In this document: one piece after another, positions 55,895-64,000 of the stretch
Position numbering within the stretch: the stretch's first letter is position 1
How the letters are laid out: each line of letters opens with the position of its first letter
Assembly (NCBI RefSeq): GCF_002920615.1
Contig: NZ_PQSU01000012.1
Location: forward strand, 62,001-126,000
Origin: Streptomyces sp. Ru62
GTDB lineage: Bacteria; Actinomycetota; Actinomycetes; Streptomycetales; Streptomycetaceae
Length of the DNA: 64,000 nt
Reading direction: 5' to 3'
Made by a program: the position numbers and the translations under genes
The notes under the pieces: generated by a model
The model's input: only the letters and a program-made list of their open reading frames with translations
The model's database searches: none
Told to the model about the DNA's origin: nothing

Positions 55895-56758
55895 GTGCAC
55901 CGCCGGCACAACGGGCTCAGGACCGCCGTACTCCTCGGGGGACTGTCCGCACTCATCATCGTCATCGGTAGCTTCTTCGGCCGCGCGGGACTCGTCGTCG
56001 CGGTCCTGGTCGCTCTGGGCACGAACGCGTACGCGTACTGGAACAGCGACAAGCTGGCGCTGCGCGCGATGCGTGCCCGCCCGGTCAGCGAGTTCGAGGC
56101 GCCGGCGCTGTACCGGATGGTGCGGGAACTGTCCACGCAGGCCCGCCAGCCCATGCCCCGGCTGTACATCTCGCCGACGGAGGCCCCGAACGCCTTCGCC
56201 ACGGGCCGCAACCCGCGCAACGCGGCCGTGTGCTGCACCGAGGGCATCCTGCGCCTGCTGGACGAGCGGGAGCTGCGCGGCGTCATCGGGCACGAACTGA
56301 GCCATGTCTACAACCGGGACATCCTGATCTCCTCGGTCGCCGGCGCGCTCGCTTCCGTGATCATGTTCCTGGTCAACTTCGCCTGGCTGATCCCGGTCGG
56401 CCGCTCGGACGACGACGACGGCCCCGGCCTGTTCGGCATGCTGCTGATCATGATCCTCGGCCCGCTCGCCGCCACCCTGATCCAGCTGGCCGTCAGCCGC
56501 TCCCGGGAGTACGAGGCGGACGCCTCCGGCGCCCAGCTCACCGGCGACCCGCTCGCCCTGGCCGGCGCCCTGCGCAAGCTGGAGACGGGCACCCGGCAAC
56601 TGCCGCTGCCCCCCGAGCCCCGGATCGAGACGGCGAGCCACATGATGATCGCCAATCCGTTCCGTCCGGGTCAGGGACTGTCCAAGATGTTCTCCACGCA
56701 CCCGCCGATGGCGGAGCGTATCGCCCGGCTCGAAAAGATGGCGGGCGGCCACCGGTGA
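55895..56758 (+). CDS. htpX: HtpX-family membrane zinc protease
   Basis: 287 residues from a GTG with TTGGAGGG eight bases upstream. Two N-terminal helices, then the zinc site HELSH (133-137) and the third ligand in SRSREYEADASGAQ. Two further helices lie in between, one followed by an acidic SDDDDG loop. HtpX degrades damaged membrane proteins. It sits just after the membrane-rich nuo2 operon and, in mycobacteria, beside a polyprenyl synthase gene. Confidence 0.95.
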   Translation: MHRRHNGLRTAVLLGGLSALIIVIGSFFGRAGLVVAVLVALGTNAYAYWNSDKLALRAMRARPVSEFEAPALYRMVRELSTQARQPMPRLYISPTEAPNAFATGRNPRNAAVCCTEGILRLLDERELRGVIGHELSHVYNRDILISSVAGALASVIMFLVNFAWLIPVGRSDDDDGPGLFGMLLIMILGPLAATLIQLAVSRSREYEADASGAQLTGDPLALAGALRKLETGTRQLPLPPEPRIETASHMMIANPFRPGQGLSKMFSTHPPMAERIARLEKMAGGHR

Positions 56759-56932
56759 AGGCCGTATTCGCCGTTTCGGTGGGCGTTGTTCCCGACTTGG
56801 TGAACCGCGCGGAATCCTGAGGCTGTCCGGGGGAAAACGCGGGCTTTACCGCGCGCCCGGGGATTGTGCGAGGCCCGCCGTCGCCATCCTGTGCTCTGAG
56901 AATCGGCACCAGGACGACGAAAGGTTGGCCGA

Positions 56933-57388
56933 GTGAAGCTCACCAAGCGGTTCGCCGCGATCAGTACTGCCGCGATCACGGTGGTGCTCTTCAGCGCCGG
57001 CGGCGCACAGGCTCAGGGCGACGGGGGACTCCTGCCACGCCTGGGCGTCACGTCGCTGCTCCAGGCCCCCTACCGCGGGGCGCTGGGAGGCACCGACACG
57101 CAGAGCACGACGAACACGACGACTCGCAACAACACCAACAACAATAATAACAATAACGCCGGCGGGGTGAACAACAACAACAATAACAACAATAACGGGG
57201 ACAGGAACACGAATAACAACACCAACAACAACAACATCCTCGCTGGACCGCAGACGCAAGGCGGCGGGGGACTTCTCTCGGTTCTGGGTGTCCCGCCACT
57301 TCTGCAGATCTGTTACCCGACGGGTCAGGCCGCGCAGGGGAACAACACCTTCACCGGCAGCCAGAACATCAACTGCAAATTCAGTTGA
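56933..57388 (+). CDS. Exported poly-asparagine protein (first)
   Basis: 151 residues from a GTG with GAAAGG upstream. A signal peptide ends AGGAQA at about 23-28. A short hydrophobic motif (GGLLPRLGVTSLLQAPY) follows, then an Asn/Thr tract with runs of 7 and 9 Asn (about 62-101). A second copy of the motif comes next (GGLLSVLGVPPLLQICY), and a tail with two Cys (QICYP and NINCKFS) ends the protein. I recognise no family. Its size, export and Asn content recall streptomycete surface proteins such as chaplins and rodlins, but it is not one by sequence. Confidence 0.8.
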   Translation: MKLTKRFAAISTAAITVVLFSAGGAQAQGDGGLLPRLGVTSLLQAPYRGALGGTDTQSTTNTTTRNNTNNNNNNNAGGVNNNNNNNNNGDRNTNNNTNNNNILAGPQTQGGGGLLSVLGVPPLLQICYPTGQAAQGNNTFTGSQNINCKFS

Positions 57389-57411
57389 GCTGACGAATCC
57401 GTCGCGCAGCC

Positions 57412-60003
57412 CTATCCGCGCCCGGGATGGTGCAGCTTGCGGGCGGCCTCGTGGCGGGTGTGGACGTCGAGTTTGGTCAGTACGGCGCCCACGTGATGCC
57501 CCGCGGTCTTGGGGCTGATGTAGAGGCGGGCGGCGATCTCGGCGTCCGAAAGACCCTCGTCCAGCAGTTTCAGGACGTCCATCTCCCGGTTGGTGAGCCG
57601 GTACGGATTGGCGCGGGTGGCCGGCCGCGGGCCTCGCCGGACCGGGCGGACACCCCGGTCGCGCATCACGGAGCGGGTGCGGGCCACGGCCGGCCGGGCG
57701 CCGAGGGCCTCGAAGGCGGACAGGGCCTGGCGCAGCGCGGGCGCGTCACCGGACAGACGGGCCAGCGCGGCGTCGTACGGGCAGCCGAGCCCGTCCCACC
57801 GGGCCGCGGCGCCGGCCCAGTCGCCGGCCAGTTCCAGCGCGTACGGTCCGGCCGCCGGAACCCGCGGAGGCTCTCCTCCGGCGCGGCGGATCCAACAGGC
57901 CAGCGGACCGGACAGCCAGGGATGGTTACGGTCCGCCAGCGCGGCCAGACCGCGCCGGCCATCGGCCTGAACCTGCTCCTGATCACCGCCCAGCCAGGCC
58001 GCCTCGACCCGGGCCTCCCATCCCAGGCCCGTGTCCAGCAGGCACCCCGGATCGACCAGGCTCGCCGCCTGGTCCAGCAGCGGCCACCCCTCGGGCCTGC
58101 CCTGGCGGGCCCGTAGCAGGCCCAGCACGGTCAACGTCATGGCCCGGGCGACCGGTGGCGAGCCGGGGTGGGACAGGACCTTCTCCGAGACATCGGCGGC
58201 CTGCGGCCACAGGCCCCGGTGGAGCAGCCCCCAACTGCCCCAGGCCCTCGCGCACAGCAGATAGGCCGGCAGGCCGCGATCGAGGCAGTAGGTCTCCGCC
58301 CGGCCCACGGCCGCGGCCGACCGGGCGGCGTCCCGCCGCAACGCGGCCAGCCAGCACAGGACGAGCGTCAGGAAGCCCGTGTCCAGCGACAGGTCCCGCG
58401 CCCTCGCGTCCGACACCGCCTGCTCGCAGTCCTCCCAGCCGTGCCCGTCGCTGAGCAAGCGTGCCGCCGCGGCATGGAAGCGCGCCTGGACGAGCACGCC
58501 CGCATCGCCGGAACGCTCACCCAGAGCGATCGCCTTCTCGGCGTGGGCGGCGACCACCGCCACGCCCTCATGCGCGTAGCAGGCCAGCTGACAGAGATTC
58601 AGGTACGACCTCGCCAACTCCCGGCCCGGGGTCAGCTCTTCGAGTACCCGCACCGCGTCCAGGCCGGTCCTCCTGGCCTCGGCGGTCTGGCCGGCCGGCC
58701 ACAGCCAGCATGACAGCCGGCGCAGGTCATCGCCTTCACGCAGCCGGTCGCCGAGCGCACGGCGGAGCCTCACCGCCGTACGGCACGAGGCGATCCCCAC
58801 GTCGAGCTGGCTGGACAGGAGACAGGCCTGGGAATGGCCCTCCAGCAGAGAGATGTGCTGCTCGGGCGGCAGGCGGTCGGCGTACCGCAGGGCACGGGCG
58901 TACTGGGCGGCGGCTTCCCGGTGCGCGCCCAGCCCGGCGGCACGGACGGCCGCTGCGGGCGCGTACTCCAACACGGCGGCCGGGTCCCCGGCGCCGTCGG
59001 CATGATCCGCCAGCAGCGGCAGATCCTCCGCGGCGACCGGGCCGGACCGCATCGCCGCCAGCACCTGCCGGTGGACCCGCAGACGGTAGGCGGCGGGCAC
59101 GGCCTCCAGCACCGCCAGCCGGGTCAGCTCATGGCGGAACTCCGTCACCTGCCCGTGGGTTCGCACGATTCCGCAGGCCGCGGCCTCGTCGAGAGCCTCC
59201 TCCGGGGTCGGCAGGATGCCGGCCAGCAGGGGCAGCGGGACCCGGACCCCCAGGACGGCCAGGACGTCGACCACCCGGCGCGCCGCGCCCGACAGGCCCG
59301 CCAGGCGGCCGGCGACGGCCTCACGCACCGTGGCCGGGATGGGTTCGGCGGGCGCTGCCAGGATCTCGGCGACGATGAAGGGGTTGCCGGCGGAGAGGCG
59401 GTACAGCTGCTCGGTGTCCACGGTGCGTCCTGTGGCCAGTCGGGCGACGGCCTCGCGGCTCAAGGGGGCCAGATCGTGGCGGTACACCCACGGGTAGCCG
59501 GCCAGGGTGCCGAGGAAGGCGGTCAGACCGTGGGTGCGGCCGATCTCGTCGTCGCGGTACGTGGCCAGAACCAGCGCCGGAACGTTCGGCAGGCGCCGGG
59601 CCAGGTACCGCAGCAGGTCCATCGTGGCCTGATCAGCCCAGTGGATGTCCTCGACGACCAGCAGGCTGGGGTAGGCACTCAGGTCGGCGAGCAGGCAGTC
59701 GTAGACCTCGTCGGAACGGCTGGTGCCGGTCAGCGTGCCCGTCAGGGCGGTGCGCGCCTCCCGGCCCAAGCGCGGAGCCAAGTCCAGCAGTGGGCCCAGG
59801 GGGCGGGGTGTGGCGAGCGGGTCGCAGGCGCCGATCACGACCCGGACGTGGGGATCGGCGAGTTGGGCGAGACGGTGGACGACAGCGGTCTTGCCGATGC
59901 CGGCCTCGCCCCGGACAAGCGCCAGACGTCCAGGGCCGCTCACGGCTGCCTTCAGGTGACCGGTGAGGTCCTGGAGCACGGCCTCTCGCTCTAGAAGGTC
60001 CAT
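57412..60003 (-). CDS. Large ATP-binding LuxR-family regulator (LAL type)
   Basis: 863 residues from the ATG at 60003. The N-terminal AAA-type ATPase has Walker A GEAGIGKTAVVH (about 32-43) and a Walker B LLVVEDIHWAD. A long helical repeat region of TPR type spans about 300-780. The C-terminal LuxR helix-turn-helix (LTNREMDVLKLLDEGLSD to AGHHVGAVLTKLDVHTR) completes it. LAL proteins are pathway-specific activators. It lies convergent to one poly-Asn gene and divergent to the other, so these are its first candidate targets. The ribosome site is weak. Confidence 0.9.
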   Translation of the reverse strand: MDLLEREAVLQDLTGHLKAAVSGPGRLALVRGEAGIGKTAVVHRLAQLADPHVRVVIGACDPLATPRPLGPLLDLAPRLGREARTALTGTLTGTSRSDEVYDCLLADLSAYPSLLVVEDIHWADQATMDLLRYLARRLPNVPALVLATYRDDEIGRTHGLTAFLGTLAGYPWVYRHDLAPLSREAVARLATGRTVDTEQLYRLSAGNPFIVAEILAAPAEPIPATVREAVAGRLAGLSGAARRVVDVLAVLGVRVPLPLLAGILPTPEEALDEAAACGIVRTHGQVTEFRHELTRLAVLEAVPAAYRLRVHRQVLAAMRSGPVAAEDLPLLADHADGAGDPAAVLEYAPAAAVRAAGLGAHREAAAQYARALRYADRLPPEQHISLLEGHSQACLLSSQLDVGIASCRTAVRLRRALGDRLREGDDLRRLSCWLWPAGQTAEARRTGLDAVRVLEELTPGRELARSYLNLCQLACYAHEGVAVVAAHAEKAIALGERSGDAGVLVQARFHAAAARLLSDGHGWEDCEQAVSDARARDLSLDTGFLTLVLCWLAALRRDAARSAAAVGRAETYCLDRGLPAYLLCARAWGSWGLLHRGLWPQAADVSEKVLSHPGSPPVARAMTLTVLGLLRARQGRPEGWPLLDQAASLVDPGCLLDTGLGWEARVEAAWLGGDQEQVQADGRRGLAALADRNHPWLSGPLACWIRRAGGEPPRVPAAGPYALELAGDWAGAAARWDGLGCPYDAALARLSGDAPALRQALSAFEALGARPAVARTRSVMRDRGVRPVRRGPRPATRANPYRLTNREMDVLKLLDEGLSDAEIAARLYISPKTAGHHVGAVLTKLDVHTRHEAARKLHHPGRG

Positions 60004-60370
60004 CACCAGTCAGTTTCCCCCCGTGGCCGGAGCCGCGCAAAAGATCCAGACCGATCAAGACCCCCGGACCGGCGGGGTCTTGCTGTGAGCTGCCGGGGCG
60101 GCATGTGGGGCGTGCCGGAGTACGAGGTGGGGTGCCACGGGCGGAACTTGGGGTGCTCACCCGATGCGCCCGCCGACCGCGGCTGGGCATGCTGGCCGGA
60201 GAGTGTCAGACCCGGGTGTCCTGCTTTTGCCTCCCGAACGACTCTGGCAGTGCATGCAGCATCTGAAACTCCCGGGAACCGGTCTGACAGGGCATTGCCA
60301 TCGGCGGATGCCTTTCACCATCGAAATGGACTGCGATCTGCGACGTCCATGCCCGCGGAAGGGAAACATC
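60004..60370. other. Divergent regulatory region between LAL regulator and second poly-Asn gene
   Basis: 367 bases with two dyads and no supported gene. caagacccc-N9-ggggtcttg (60056-60082) has perfect 9-bp arms, 53 bases upstream of the regulator. tgtcagacc at 60204-60212 and its perfect complement ggtctgaca at 60281-60289 are 68 bases apart. The latter also encloses a cccggg / cccggg pair, so it could be a structured leader or a two-site operator for the poly-Asn gene. Confidence 0.55.
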
Positions 60371-60982
60371 ATGGCGAAGAAGTACGCCAAGCGCGCGGCC
60401 CTGATAGCCGCATCAGCAGCTCTGGCTGCGGGAGGCACGCTGGTGCCGTCGAGCGCGTTTGCCGCCCCGGCACCCACCGGAATCCACGCGATGGCGCCGA
60501 GCGATAACGGCGGGAACAACAACAACAATAACAACAACAACAACGGCAGGGGCGGCAACAACAACAACAATAACAACAACAACAACGGCAGGGGTGGGAA
60601 CAACAACAACAATAACAACAACAACGGCAGGGGTGGGAACAACAACAACAATAACAACAACAACGGCCGGGGTGGGAACAACAACAACAATAACAACAAC
60701 AACGGCCGGGGTGGGAACAACAACAATAACAACAACAATAATGGCGGCGGAGGTGCGAACAACAACAACAATAACAACAACAACGGCGGGGGTGCGAACA
60801 ACAACAACAATAACAACAACGGCGGGGGTGCAAACAACAACAACAATAACAACAACAACGGCGGCGGTGCGAACAACAACAACAACAACAATAACAACAA
60901 CGGCGGGGGTGGAAACAACAACAACAACAATAACAACAACGGCGGAGGCGGGAACAACAACAATAACAACAACAACGGCTGA
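60371..60982 (+). CDS. Exported poly-Asn/Gly repeat protein (second)
   Basis: 203 residues from the ATG at 60371 with GGAAGGG upstream. The signal peptide ends SSAFA near residue 37. From residue 49 to the end the mature protein is only twelve runs of 8-10 Asn separated by GRGG, GGGG or GGGA linkers. There are no Cys or aromatic residues in the repeat. Such Asn-rich sequence is typical of prion-like or amyloid-forming domains, and a secreted fibre or matrix role is a guess. The uninterrupted frame, signal peptide and ribosome site support a real gene despite the repeat. Confidence 0.82.
   Translation: MAKKYAKRAALIAASAALAAGGTLVPSSAFAAPAPTGIHAMAPSDNGGNNNNNNNNNNGRGGNNNNNNNNNNGRGGNNNNNNNNNGRGGNNNNNNNNNGRGGNNNNNNNNNGRGGNNNNNNNNNGGGGANNNNNNNNNGGGANNNNNNNNGGGANNNNNNNNNGGGANNNNNNNNNNGGGGNNNNNNNNNGGGGNNNNNNNNG
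60515..60979 (+). repeat. Asn-coding minisatellite, twelve units
   Basis: Units of 33-45 bases: a run of aac codons with one aat at an almost fixed place, then ggcaggggtggg-like Gly/Arg codons. All length changes are whole codons, so the frame survives. The plus strand is almost free of T apart from the aat codons and the ggt/ggtgcg linkers, an extreme strand bias. The GC content drops sharply relative to the neighbours. Confidence 0.95.
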
Positions 60983-61077
60983 ACTTGAGGGTTCGGCGGC
61001 CGGGTGTCAGTTCCCTGGCCGCCGGACTGTCGTGTTCCCGCCTCGCGGTGCTCCTTCTGCTCGCATATCTCGCGGTG

Positions 61078-61377
61078 ATGAAAATGCAGAAAGCGGCCTT
61101 GCGCAAAGGCCTTCTTGCAGTAGTGGCGACCTGCTGCACGGCGCTGGGCGCATGGGGAGTCGCGACTGGTGAAGCAAGTGGCTCACCAGCGCATACGGCG
61201 ACTCGGTGCTACGCGACGCGGGGCAGTCCGAACGATATCGTGTGCTACCGGAACTCCTGGAAGGCAGAGTTCAGGCACGGCGAAGTAGTCTACGTGCCAT
61301 TTCGCGTTCAGGTGCCCAAGCCTTCACATCCGCCGTCCGTGATTCTCGTCGACAACCTGAACGAAATTCACCCGTGA
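61078..61377 (+). CDS. Small exported protein with one Cys pair
   Basis: 99 residues from the ATG at 61078 (ATG at 61084 is an alternative; no strong ribosome site). The N-terminus is a signal peptide (KGLLAVVATCCTALGAWGVA). The mature part is about 65 residues with two Cys (RCYATRG and IVCYRNS) and a VVYVPFRVQVP strand. No family recognised. It lies 95 bases after the poly-Asn gene and may be co-transcribed with it. Confidence 0.55.
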   Translation: MKMQKAALRKGLLAVVATCCTALGAWGVATGEASGSPAHTATRCYATRGSPNDIVCYRNSWKAEFRHGEVVYVPFRVQVPKPSHPPSVILVDNLNEIHP

Positions 61378-61382
61378 TCGCC

Positions 61383-61610
61383 CTAGGCGTCACAGCCGCC
61401 GTCCCCCCACACCTCGTCGCAGCCGCGGTCCGAATCCTGGGAATACGTCGAGACGGGCGCCGGGGTTGTCGCCGAAGCGGTTTCCGCCGTACCTGACCCG
61501 GCAGCGCTGGTCAGGAGAAGGCCGAGCGCGAACACCATGAAGCGGCGCCCGGTGCACTGTGTACTCGTACGGGCCGAACAAAGCCACCACATAAGCCCAT
61601 TGTCGGACAC
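61383..61610 (-). CDS. Possible tiny exported Cys protein
   Basis: Up to 75 codons on the minus strand. The middle is a convincing signal peptide (FMVFALGLLLTSAAGS, then TAETASA) and the mature end is a 25-residue acidic peptide with two Cys (DRGCDEVWGDGGCDA). The true start is unclear: ATG at 61538 gives a 51-residue product, upstream codons up to 75. It stops 5 bases from the convergent gene at 61377. It could be composition only, hence the modest confidence. Confidence 0.4.
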   Translation of the reverse strand: MSDNGLMWWLCSARTSTQCTGRRFMVFALGLLLTSAAGSGTAETASATTPAPVSTYSQDSDRGCDEVWGDGGCDA

Positions 61611-61671
61611 TGTCCGGGCTGATTCCAGTCGAACCGAGGTAAGGGAGACCCAGGCAATGAGGGGGCCGGGT

Positions 61672-62073
61672 TCAGCGTCCGCCGAATGCCTCGTCCGTGG
61701 GCACGACCTCCTGTCCCAGCGGCATGAGCGAGATGGGAATGAGCTTCAGGTTCGCCCAGCCGAAGGGAATTCCGATGATCGACAGGAACAGAGGGATGCT
61801 CGTGATCAGGTGGGCCAGCGCGAGCCACCAGCCGGCGAAGACGAGCCAGACGACATTGCCGACGCACGACGGCGCCCCCGCCCCAGGCCGCTGCACGGTG
61901 GTGCGGCCGAACGGCCAGAGCACGAACCCGGCGATACGCAGCGACGCGATACCGAACGGGATGGTGACGATCAGGACGAAGCAGATCAGGGCGGCGACCA
62001 GGTAACCGATCGCCATCCAGAGCCCGCAGAAGACGAGCCACAGGATGTTGAGCAGCAGGTTGAACACCTTCAT
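61672..62073 (-). CDS. YccF-domain membrane protein
   Basis: 133 residues from an ATG with GGAGAGG eight bases upstream. Two YccF repeats are visible, each with a NILWLVFCGLWMAIGYL-like or NVVWLVFAGWWLALAHL helix followed by IPFGIASL / IPFGWANL. Four helices in all. Function unknown; the family is widespread in bacterial inner membranes. Confidence 0.9.
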   Translation of the reverse strand: MKVFNLLLNILWLVFCGLWMAIGYLVAALICFVLIVTIPFGIASLRIAGFVLWPFGRTTVQRPGAGAPSCVGNVVWLVFAGWWLALAHLITSIPLFLSIIGIPFGWANLKLIPISLMPLGQEVVPTDEAFGGR

Positions 62074-62285
62074 GACCGGTACCTCTCCAGGCAGCTCGAT
62101 CGGCTGGCCCGCTACCGCAAGTATCAGCGGATCACGCGCCCGGGAGGAAGTGGAGTGTCCCTCGCCGAGGCCCTTGGCGGAGCGTTCCTGAACGAGGTGG
62201 CGGTGCGCGCTCCGGCCGGCCCTCGGGCGTCGGCGGCGCCGCGCTTGGCGGCCCCCGGAGCCGATGGGGCGCACACCGGCGTACG

Positions 62286-63539
62286 TCACCCCGGGGACCG
62301 CCCCGCCCACCACCGCCGTACGCCGTAGGCCGCCCCGCCCACCGCGAGGACGCCCGCGCCGACGGCCACCGAGCCCGGGGGCAGGGCGAACGCCAGCGCG
62401 GCGCAGCCCAGCAGGCCCACCGCGGGCACCATCCGCGAGCGCGGGGCCGCGCTCAGCGTCCAGGCCGAGGCGTTGGCGACGGCGTAGTAGGCCAGCACAC
62501 CGAAGGACGAGAAGCCGATCGCGCCGCGCACGTCCACCGCCGCGGCCAGCACGGCGACCACCGCGCCCACGGCCAGTTCCGCGCGGTGGGGCACCCGGAA
62601 GCGCGGGTGCACGGACGCCAGCGCGCCCGGCAGGTGCCCGTCCCGGGCCATGGCGAGCGTCGTGCGCGAGACACCCAGGATGAGCGCGAGCAGGGAGCCC
62701 AGCGCGGCGACCGCGGCTCCGGTCCGCACCACGGGCACGAGCCCCGGCACCCCGGCCGCCCGGACCGCGTCGGCCAGCGGCGCCGTCGCCTGACCGAGCC
62801 GGCCCGCGCCGAGGACGGCGAGCACGGCGACGGCCACGCACGCGTACACCGTCAGCACGATGCCCAGGGCCAGCGGGATCGCCCTGGGGATCGTGCGCGC
62901 CGGATCGCGCACCTCCTCCCCGAGGGTGGCGATCCGGGCGTATCCCGCGAACGCGAAGAACAGCAGTCCGGCCGCCTGGAGCACCCCGTCGGCACCCGCC
63001 GACAGCCCGACGTCCAGCCGCCCCGCGTCGGCCCGCCCGGAGGCCAGGCACACCACGACCACGGCCGCGAGAACGGCCAGGACGACGGCGACGATCGCCC
63101 GCGTCAGCCACGCGGATTTCTGGATTCCGCCGTAGTTGACGGCGGTCAGGGCCACCACCGCCGCTACCGCCACGGCGTGCGCCTGCCCTGGCCACGCGTA
63201 CGCGCCCACGGTGAGCGCCATGGCCGCGCAGGAGGCCGTCTTGCCGACCACGAAGGCCCAGCCGGCCAGGTAACCCCAGAAAGCGCCCAGCCGCTCCCTG
63301 CCGTACACGTAGGTCCCGCCGGAGGCCGGGTAGCGGGCGGCGAGCCGGGCCGAGGACGTGGCGTTGCAGTAGGCCACCACGGCGGCGAGGGCGAGACCGG
63401 GCAGCAGCCCGGACCCGGCCGCGCGCGCGGCCGGCCCCAGAGCGGAGAAGACGCCGGCGCCGATCATCGAGCCGAGGCCGACGACCACGGCGTCCCGCAC
63501 GCCCAGAGTCCGGCGCAGCCCGGCGTCCGTACGTGTCAT
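62286..63539 (-). CDS. APC-family amino acid permease
   Basis: 417 residues from the ATG at 63539. About twelve helices. The substrate-binding loop of the first helix, GSMIGAGVFSALGPAA, and FFAFAGYARIATLGEEVRDP in helix six are typical of the amino acid/polyamine/organocation family. The substrate is not clear. A TAGGGT seven bases before the ATG and the absence of a ribosome site suggest a leaderless mRNA. Confidence 0.9.
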   Translation of the reverse strand: MTRTDAGLRRTLGVRDAVVVGLGSMIGAGVFSALGPAARAAGSGLLPGLALAAVVAYCNATSSARLAARYPASGGTYVYGRERLGAFWGYLAGWAFVVGKTASCAAMALTVGAYAWPGQAHAVAVAAVVALTAVNYGGIQKSAWLTRAIVAVVLAVLAAVVVVCLASGRADAGRLDVGLSAGADGVLQAAGLLFFAFAGYARIATLGEEVRDPARTIPRAIPLALGIVLTVYACVAVAVLAVLGAGRLGQATAPLADAVRAAGVPGLVPVVRTGAAVAALGSLLALILGVSRTTLAMARDGHLPGALASVHPRFRVPHRAELAVGAVVAVLAAAVDVRGAIGFSSFGVLAYYAVANASAWTLSAAPRSRMVPAVGLLGCAALAFALPPGSVAVGAGVLAVGGAAYGVRRWWAGRSPG

Positions 63540-63697
63540 GCGCCGCACCCTACTGATCGCGGCAACCGGCGGGTGGATCCGTGACGTCCTCTTCATCGAC
63601 ACGGCACGAACACGCGCGCGACGCGCCGCGGGTCCGGGAGCGAGGACTCCCAGGGCACCGACAGCGCGGACACAGCGCGGAAGGGCAGGTTCACGGC

Positions 63698-63964
63698 ATG
63701 AGCATCATCGGTTGGATCATCCTGGGACTGCTGGCCGGAGCCATCGCCAAGGTCCTCCTGCCGGGACGCGACCCCGGCGGCTTCATCGGTACGACCCTCA
63801 TCGGCATCGCGGGCGCGTTCATCGGGGGCTGGATATCGGCCCGCTGGCTGGACCACCCCATCAGCAAGCACTTCTACGACGGCGCCACCTGGGCCGCGGC
63901 CGTCGGCGGCTCGCTGGTCCTGCTGATCGTCTACCGGATCCTGTTCGGCAACTCACGCGACTGA
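63698..63964 (+). CDS. GlsB/YeaQ/YmgE-family membrane protein
   Basis: 88 residues from an ATG with GGAAGGGCAGG upstream. Three short Gly-rich helices: SIIGWIILGLLAGAIAKVL, then GGFIGTTLIGIAGAFIGGW and VGGSLVLLIVYRILFG. The PGRDPGGF loop is the family signature. Often stress-induced; the biochemical role is unknown. Confidence 0.92.
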   Translation: MSIIGWIILGLLAGAIAKVLLPGRDPGGFIGTTLIGIAGAFIGGWISARWLDHPISKHFYDGATWAAAVGGSLVLLIVYRILFGNSRD

Positions 63965-64000
63965 GCGCTCGGCAGCCGCCGGGGCGCGGCAGTGGTCGAG

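Noticed and set aside
60157..60975. Minus-strand frame encoding a poly-Leu/Pro string
   Set aside because: It is the antisense reading of the poly-Asn repeat, with no start site of its own. The plus-strand gene has a signal peptide and ribosome site.
60515..60979. Possible CRISPR array
   Set aside because: Regular repeats, but the spacers are just Gly codons and the whole stretch is one coding frame. No cas genes are present.

Overview
The window is high-GC actinobacterial DNA: GTG starts are frequent, neighbouring genes overlap by 1-10 bp, and C/G dominates the third codon position. Gene content and order point to a Streptomyces chromosome core region. I recognise this from known Streptomyces gene order and did not search for it. 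No tRNA, rRNA, phage, insertion sequence or CRISPR array was seen.

Layout. 1-4.7 kb holds the end of menG (menaquinone methylation), a small PASTA protein, a GNAT acetyltransferase, a geranylgeranyl-reductase-type flavoprotein (probably menaquinone side-chain saturation), a peptide deformylase and a secreted NlpC/P60 wall hydrolase. 5.2-21.6 kb is a complete 14-gene complex I operon (nuoA-N) with a Rex (NADH/NAD+ sensor) operator in front and a strong hairpin behind. 21.7-38 kb holds recQ, an M56 peptidase, fumarylacetoacetase, a HAD phosphatase, a secreted lytic transglycosylase with a c-di-AMP (ydaO-type) riboswitch leader, a long-chain polyprenyl diphosphate synthase, a LolA-like exported protein with an ABC exporter, a flavodoxin-fold reductase, an unrecognised protein, a VOC protein, a RarD-like transporter and a divergent NmrA reductase/HxlR regulator pair. 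38-41 kb is korAB (2-oxoglutarate:ferredoxin oxidoreductase). 41.4-45.3 kb is a LuxR-type response regulator with two paralogous sensor kinases. 45.5-55.7 kb is a second complex I-like operon with only A, B, C, H, I, J, K, L, M and N. It has no NuoD/E/F/G, and its NuoC carries a disordered tail of about 380 residues. 55.9 kb is an HtpX protease. 56.9-61.6 kb is the oddest stretch: two exported poly-asparagine proteins flank a large LuxR-family ATPase regulator, followed by two tiny exported Cys-containing proteins. 61.7-64 kb holds a YccF membrane protein, an APC permease and a GlsB/YeaQ membrane protein.

How it fits together. Most of the window serves the respiratory chain: the quinone (menG, reductase, polyprenyl synthase), the NADH-oxidising complex I and its redox sensor site, and a second, NADH-module-less complex next to a ferredoxin-reducing enzyme. 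That neighbourhood makes ferredoxin a reasonable guess as its electron donor. A second theme is the cell envelope: NlpC/P60 hydrolase, transglycosylase under c-di-AMP control, LolA-like protein, HtpX and the poly-Asn secreted proteins.

The best candidates for something undescribed are the poly-Asn secreted proteins with their regulator, and the truncated second complex I with its repeat-bearing NuoC tail. Functions of both are inferred.
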